6,728 bases of DNA, taken from assembly GCA_025360265.1 (NCBI GenBank), contig JANYCP010000202.1, forward strand, positions 1 to 6,728, in the 5' to 3' direction. The notes beneath the pieces were generated by a model that saw nothing but the letters and a program-made list of their open reading frames with translations, was not told the origin of the DNA and searched no databases. The position numbers were made by a program, and so were the translations under genes. Below, piece after piece: positions 5,869 through 6,728 of this stretch; position 1 is the stretch's first letter, and each line of letters begins with the position of its first letter. The stretch is from Gemmatimonadota bacterium. GTDB taxonomy: Bacteria > Gemmatimonadota > Gemmatimonadetes > Gemmatimonadales > GWC2-71-9.

Positions 5869-6132
5869 ATGGCCGACGAAACCCCGCTCGCTTCCATTAC
5901 GCCGGCGCGCGCCGCCGAAGAGCTCAAGAAGGTGTCCGCTGCGTTCAAGGCGGGTGAGCTCAACAAGCACGAGTACGAACACAAGTTTTCCCGGATGGTC
6001 AGCGAGCTGCGCGACCGACGCATTTCGGGCACGCGCGCTGAGATTCTCGCCGCGCTCGAGCCGCTGCGGGTGGCCGGCATCGTGACGCCGGCGGAATGGG
6101 ATCGCTTCGTGTCGCAGCTCGGCCTCGCCTGA
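5869..6132 (+). CDS. Small protein with two SHOCT-like helical repeats
   Basis: This 87-aa soluble, highly charged protein has no signal peptide or membrane helix. Two segments share a helix-turn-helix pattern similar to the SHOCT motif (hydrophobic helix, then G-[IL]-[IVL]-x-x-x-E-[FYW]). They are VSAAFKAGELNKHEYEHKFSRM (22-43, split around AGEL-NKHEY) and LEPLRVAGIVTPAEWDRFVSQL (63-84). The SHOCT assignment is by eye. SHOCT units usually occur once at a protein end and are thought to aid oligomerisation, so two copies forming nearly a whole protein is unusual. ATG 5869 is well supported by AGGAG with 8-nt spacing. The gene stands alone between a repeat hairpin and ispG (60-nt gap), so its expression may be independent of the transporter operon. 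Function is unknown. Confidence 0.75.
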   Translation: MADETPLASITPARAAEELKKVSAAFKAGELNKHEYEHKFSRMVSELRDRRISGTRAEILAALEPLRVAGIVTPAEWDRFVSQLGLA

Positions 6133-6153
6133 GTCTCCACTCGCTGCTGTGCA

Positions 6154-6191
6154 GCTCGGTCGACTTGACCGCGCAATGACGCCGACCGAGC
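6154..6191 (+). promoter_or_regulatory. Hairpin in the ispG leader, with an alternative pairing
   Basis: GCTCGGTCG (6154-6162) pairs perfectly with CGACCGAGC (6183-6191) over 9 bp, with a 20-nt loop that contains the leader-ORF ATG (6176). The stem ends one base before the ispG ATG (6193). The same 5' arm can instead pair over 7 bp with ACCGAGC at 6202-6208, which places ATG 6193 in the loop. The two pairings exclude each other, so they could act as a translational switch. This is seen in sequence only. Confidence 0.35.
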
Positions 6192-6206
6192 AATGACGCC
6201 AACCGA
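6173..6206 (+). repeat. 17-nt tandem duplication over the ispG start
   Basis: GCAATGACGCCGACCGA (6173-6189) is followed at once by GCAATGACGCCAACCGA (6190-6206); one base of 17 differs. Because 17 is not a multiple of three, the upstream copy is out of frame with ispG and creates a separate short ORF. Confidence 0.9.
6176..6196 (+). other. Six-codon leader ORF overlapping the ispG start
   Basis: ATG 6176 encodes MTPTEQ and then stops with TGA 6194-6196. The stop overlaps the ispG start as ATGA. The peptide is identical to the first six residues of IspG because both come from the tandem duplication. A ribosome ending here could restart at ATG 6193. Whether it is translated is unknown; no clear Shine-Dalgarno precedes it. 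Confidence 0.4.
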
Positions 6207-6728
6207 GCAAGGTCACCTCGAGCGAGACGCGCAGCGTCGAGTCGAGAGGCGCACCACGCCGACCGTGACCGTGGGTGGCGTTGCATTGGGCTCGGCGCAT
6301 CCGATCGTGGTGCAGTCGATGACCAACACCGACACCGCCGACATTGCCGGCACGGTCACGCAAGTGGCCCAACTGGCGCGGGCCGGCAGCGAGCTGGTGC
6401 GAGTCACCGTCAACAACGATGCCGCAGCGGCAGCAGTGCCCGCCATCGTTGCCGGCCTTGCCGCCAAGGGACTCCACGTCCCCATCATCGGCGATTTTCA
6501 CTACAACGGCCACCAACTTCTCACGCGCTTTCCTGAGTGTGCCCGCGCCCTGGCCAAGTATCGCATCAATCCCGGCAATGTCGGCGGCAAGCGCCACGAT
6601 GAGCACTTCAAGGCGATTGTCGACGTGGCGATCGCGAACGACAAGCCGGTGCGCATCGGGGTGAACTGGGGATCGCTCGATCAGGCGTTGCTGACAAGCA
6701 TGATGGACGACAATGCGAAAGTCGCCGA
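6193..6728 (+). CDS. ispG: 4-hydroxy-3-methylbut-2-enyl diphosphate synthase (IspG/GcpE), 3' truncated by window edge
   Basis: IspG is an iron-sulfur enzyme of the MEP isoprenoid pathway. It converts 2-C-methyl-erythritol 2,4-cyclodiphosphate to HMBPP in the cytoplasm. About 178 codons are visible. They cover the start of the N-terminal TIM-barrel domain, with family signatures PIVVQSMTNTDTAD, AGSELVRVTVNN, PIIGDFHYNGH, YRINPGNVGGKR and PVRIGVNWGSLD. The C-terminal [4Fe-4S] domain with its conserved cysteines is outside the window. The NWGSLD and GDFHYNGH wording matches the alphaproteobacterial/Gemmatimonadota-like branch and not E. coli. ATG 6193 is chosen because it gives a normal N-terminus (MTPTEQGHLERDAQRRVERR, followed by the barrel). 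The nearly identical ATG 6176 terminates after six codons. It lies 60 nt after the SHOCT-like gene, and the intervening leader carries the duplication and hairpins noted separately. Confidence 0.93.
   Translation, partial: MTPTEQGHLERDAQRRVERRTTPTVTVGGVALGSAHPIVVQSMTNTDTADIAGTVTQVAQLARAGSELVRVTVNNDAAAAAVPAIVAGLAAKGLHVPIIGDFHYNGHQLLTRFPECARALAKYRINPGNVGGKRHDEHFKAIVDVAIANDKPVRIGVNWGSLDQALLTSMMDDNAKVA

Noticed and set aside
5789..6085. Forward open frame starting within the heptamer repeat
   Set aside because: Its N-terminus (SYLLSPRSYLL) is only the translated repeat, and the rest is an out-of-frame shadow of the small SHOCT-like gene, which has a real ribosome binding site.
6344..6664. Forward 106-codon frame inside ispG
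   Set aside because: It is the out-of-frame shadow of ispG, whose own frame carries unmistakable family motifs.

Overview
This is a GC-rich bacterial window with strong G/C third-position bias. All supported genes lie on the + strand and are packed with stop/start overlaps. The organism is probably a Gram-negative, diderm-like bacterium. The window holds a predicted lipoprotein and a broken reading frame that begins like a signal peptide and ends in an outer-membrane-type beta strand (terminal Phe). The IspG is of the alphaproteobacterial/Gemmatimonadota-like flavour (motifs GDFHYNGH and YRINPGNVGGKR). I favour Gemmatimonadota, but only as an inference.

Region 1 (1-3026) is a signalling cluster. 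It runs from a histidine kinase with a degenerate ATP-binding domain (cut at its 5' end by the window edge), to a KdpE-type OmpR-family response regulator, to a short KdpD-type histidine kinase. That last kinase keeps the four-helix membrane domain and the kinase core but lacks the large N-terminal KdpD/USP region. The gene junctions overlap (CTGA and ATGA), so one polycistronic mRNA is likely. One regulator therefore sits between two kinases.

Region 2 (3027-3312) is a short junction holding a weak hairpin, a perfect 16-nt inverted repeat (3068-3083), a possible leaderless promoter and a small frame (3095-3312). The small frame is interrupted by what looks like a one-base loss in a GGGG run.

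Region 3 (3313-5759) encodes an uncharacterised small lipoprotein whose stop overlaps the start (GTGA) of a large APC-superfamily transporter. The transporter matches the KimA (YdaO) K+/H+ symporter family along its length and keeps every K+-site residue I can recall. A KdpDE-like sensor beside a KimA-type importer, with no kdpFABC in view, suggests a self-contained potassium-homeostasis locus in which the Kdp regulators control a different class of pump.

Region 4 (5757-6728) begins with a heptamer-repeat hairpin directly on the transporter stop codon. It continues with a small two-repeat SHOCT-like protein. It ends with the 5' part of ispG (isoprenoid MEP pathway), whose start region carries a 17-nt tandem duplication, a six-codon leader ORF and mutually exclusive hairpins.
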